From positions 1 through 5,289 of the forward strand of contig JAISOQ010000029.1 in assembly GCA_031275515.1 (NCBI GenBank): a stretch of DNA of 5,289 bases. Direction: 5' to 3'. Both the position numbers and the translations under genes were made by a program. Under the pieces are notes generated by a model. It was not told the DNA's origin. It worked only from the letters and a program-made list of their open reading frames with translations, and searched no databases. The DNA comes from Treponema sp. (lineage in GTDB: Bacteria > Spirochaetota > Spirochaetia > Treponematales > Breznakiellaceae). This document shows, piece by piece, positions 5,199 to 5,289 of this stretch (positions are counted from its first letter, which is position 1; the number at the start of each line of letters is the position of its first letter).

Positions 5199-5289
5199 AC
5201 AAGTGCAACAGGCTGCTAGCCAATGAAGCCCTCAAGGAGTAGTCTATGGGTAAAATTTACCCGCCGTTAAGCTAAACCGCCGTCCCCTT

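Noticed and set aside
5033..5242. Plus-strand 69-codon frame with GTG start
   Set aside because: The start lies in the middle of domain V. Only the last stretch (5162-5242) shows coding-like third positions, too little to call a gene.

Overview
The window (about 51% GC by eye) reads as a bacterial chromosome segment in which sugar-metabolism genes meet a phage remnant carrying group II introns. The organism cannot be named from sequence alone. The mix of a Gfo/Idh/MocA oxidoreductase, an IolE-like isomerase, a MATE exporter and ORF-less introns would suit a gut anaerobe such as a Treponema-like spirochaete or a clostridial Firmicute. That is an impression, not a demonstrated assignment.

Positions 1-2870 form a co-directional plus-strand cluster. 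It contains the C-terminal part of a Gfo/Idh/MocA-family oxidoreductase (2-403), a 16-codon leader ORF (441-491) that looks like the N-terminus of a second sugar isomerase, an intact sugar phosphate isomerase/epimerase of the xylose-isomerase-like TIM-barrel type (488-1477), and a MATE exporter with a TTG start (1527-2870). Oxidoreductase and isomerase pairs of this kind usually act in catabolism of inositol-like or other uncommon sugars. The MATE gene may be co-transcribed.

After a 131-bp gap holding a 16-bp tandem repeat comes a lone phage gp6-like head-tail connector gene (3002-3619). No other phage structural gene is recognisable.

Positions 3650-5103 hold no credible protein gene and are explained almost entirely by structured RNA. 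Two complete group II domain V elements are present: an AGC-triad, GAAA-tetraloop one at 4356-4389 and a CGC-triad, group IIC type one at 5027-5058. The first belongs to an intron A of about 780 nt (3650 to about 4430). Its 5' end GTGCGAC and a 7-bp EBS1/IBS1 pairing fix the 5' boundary. The second belongs to a group IIC intron B whose recognisable domain I starts exactly where A ends. The bases just upstream of A resemble the missing neighbouring part of B's domain I. The best reading is a nested arrangement, with intron A inserted in domain I of intron B (a bacterial twintron). Both introns lack a reverse transcriptase/maturase ORF, so any mobility or assisted splicing would need proteins encoded elsewhere.

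Positions 5104-5289 are 3' flank with two strong hairpins and no convincing gene.
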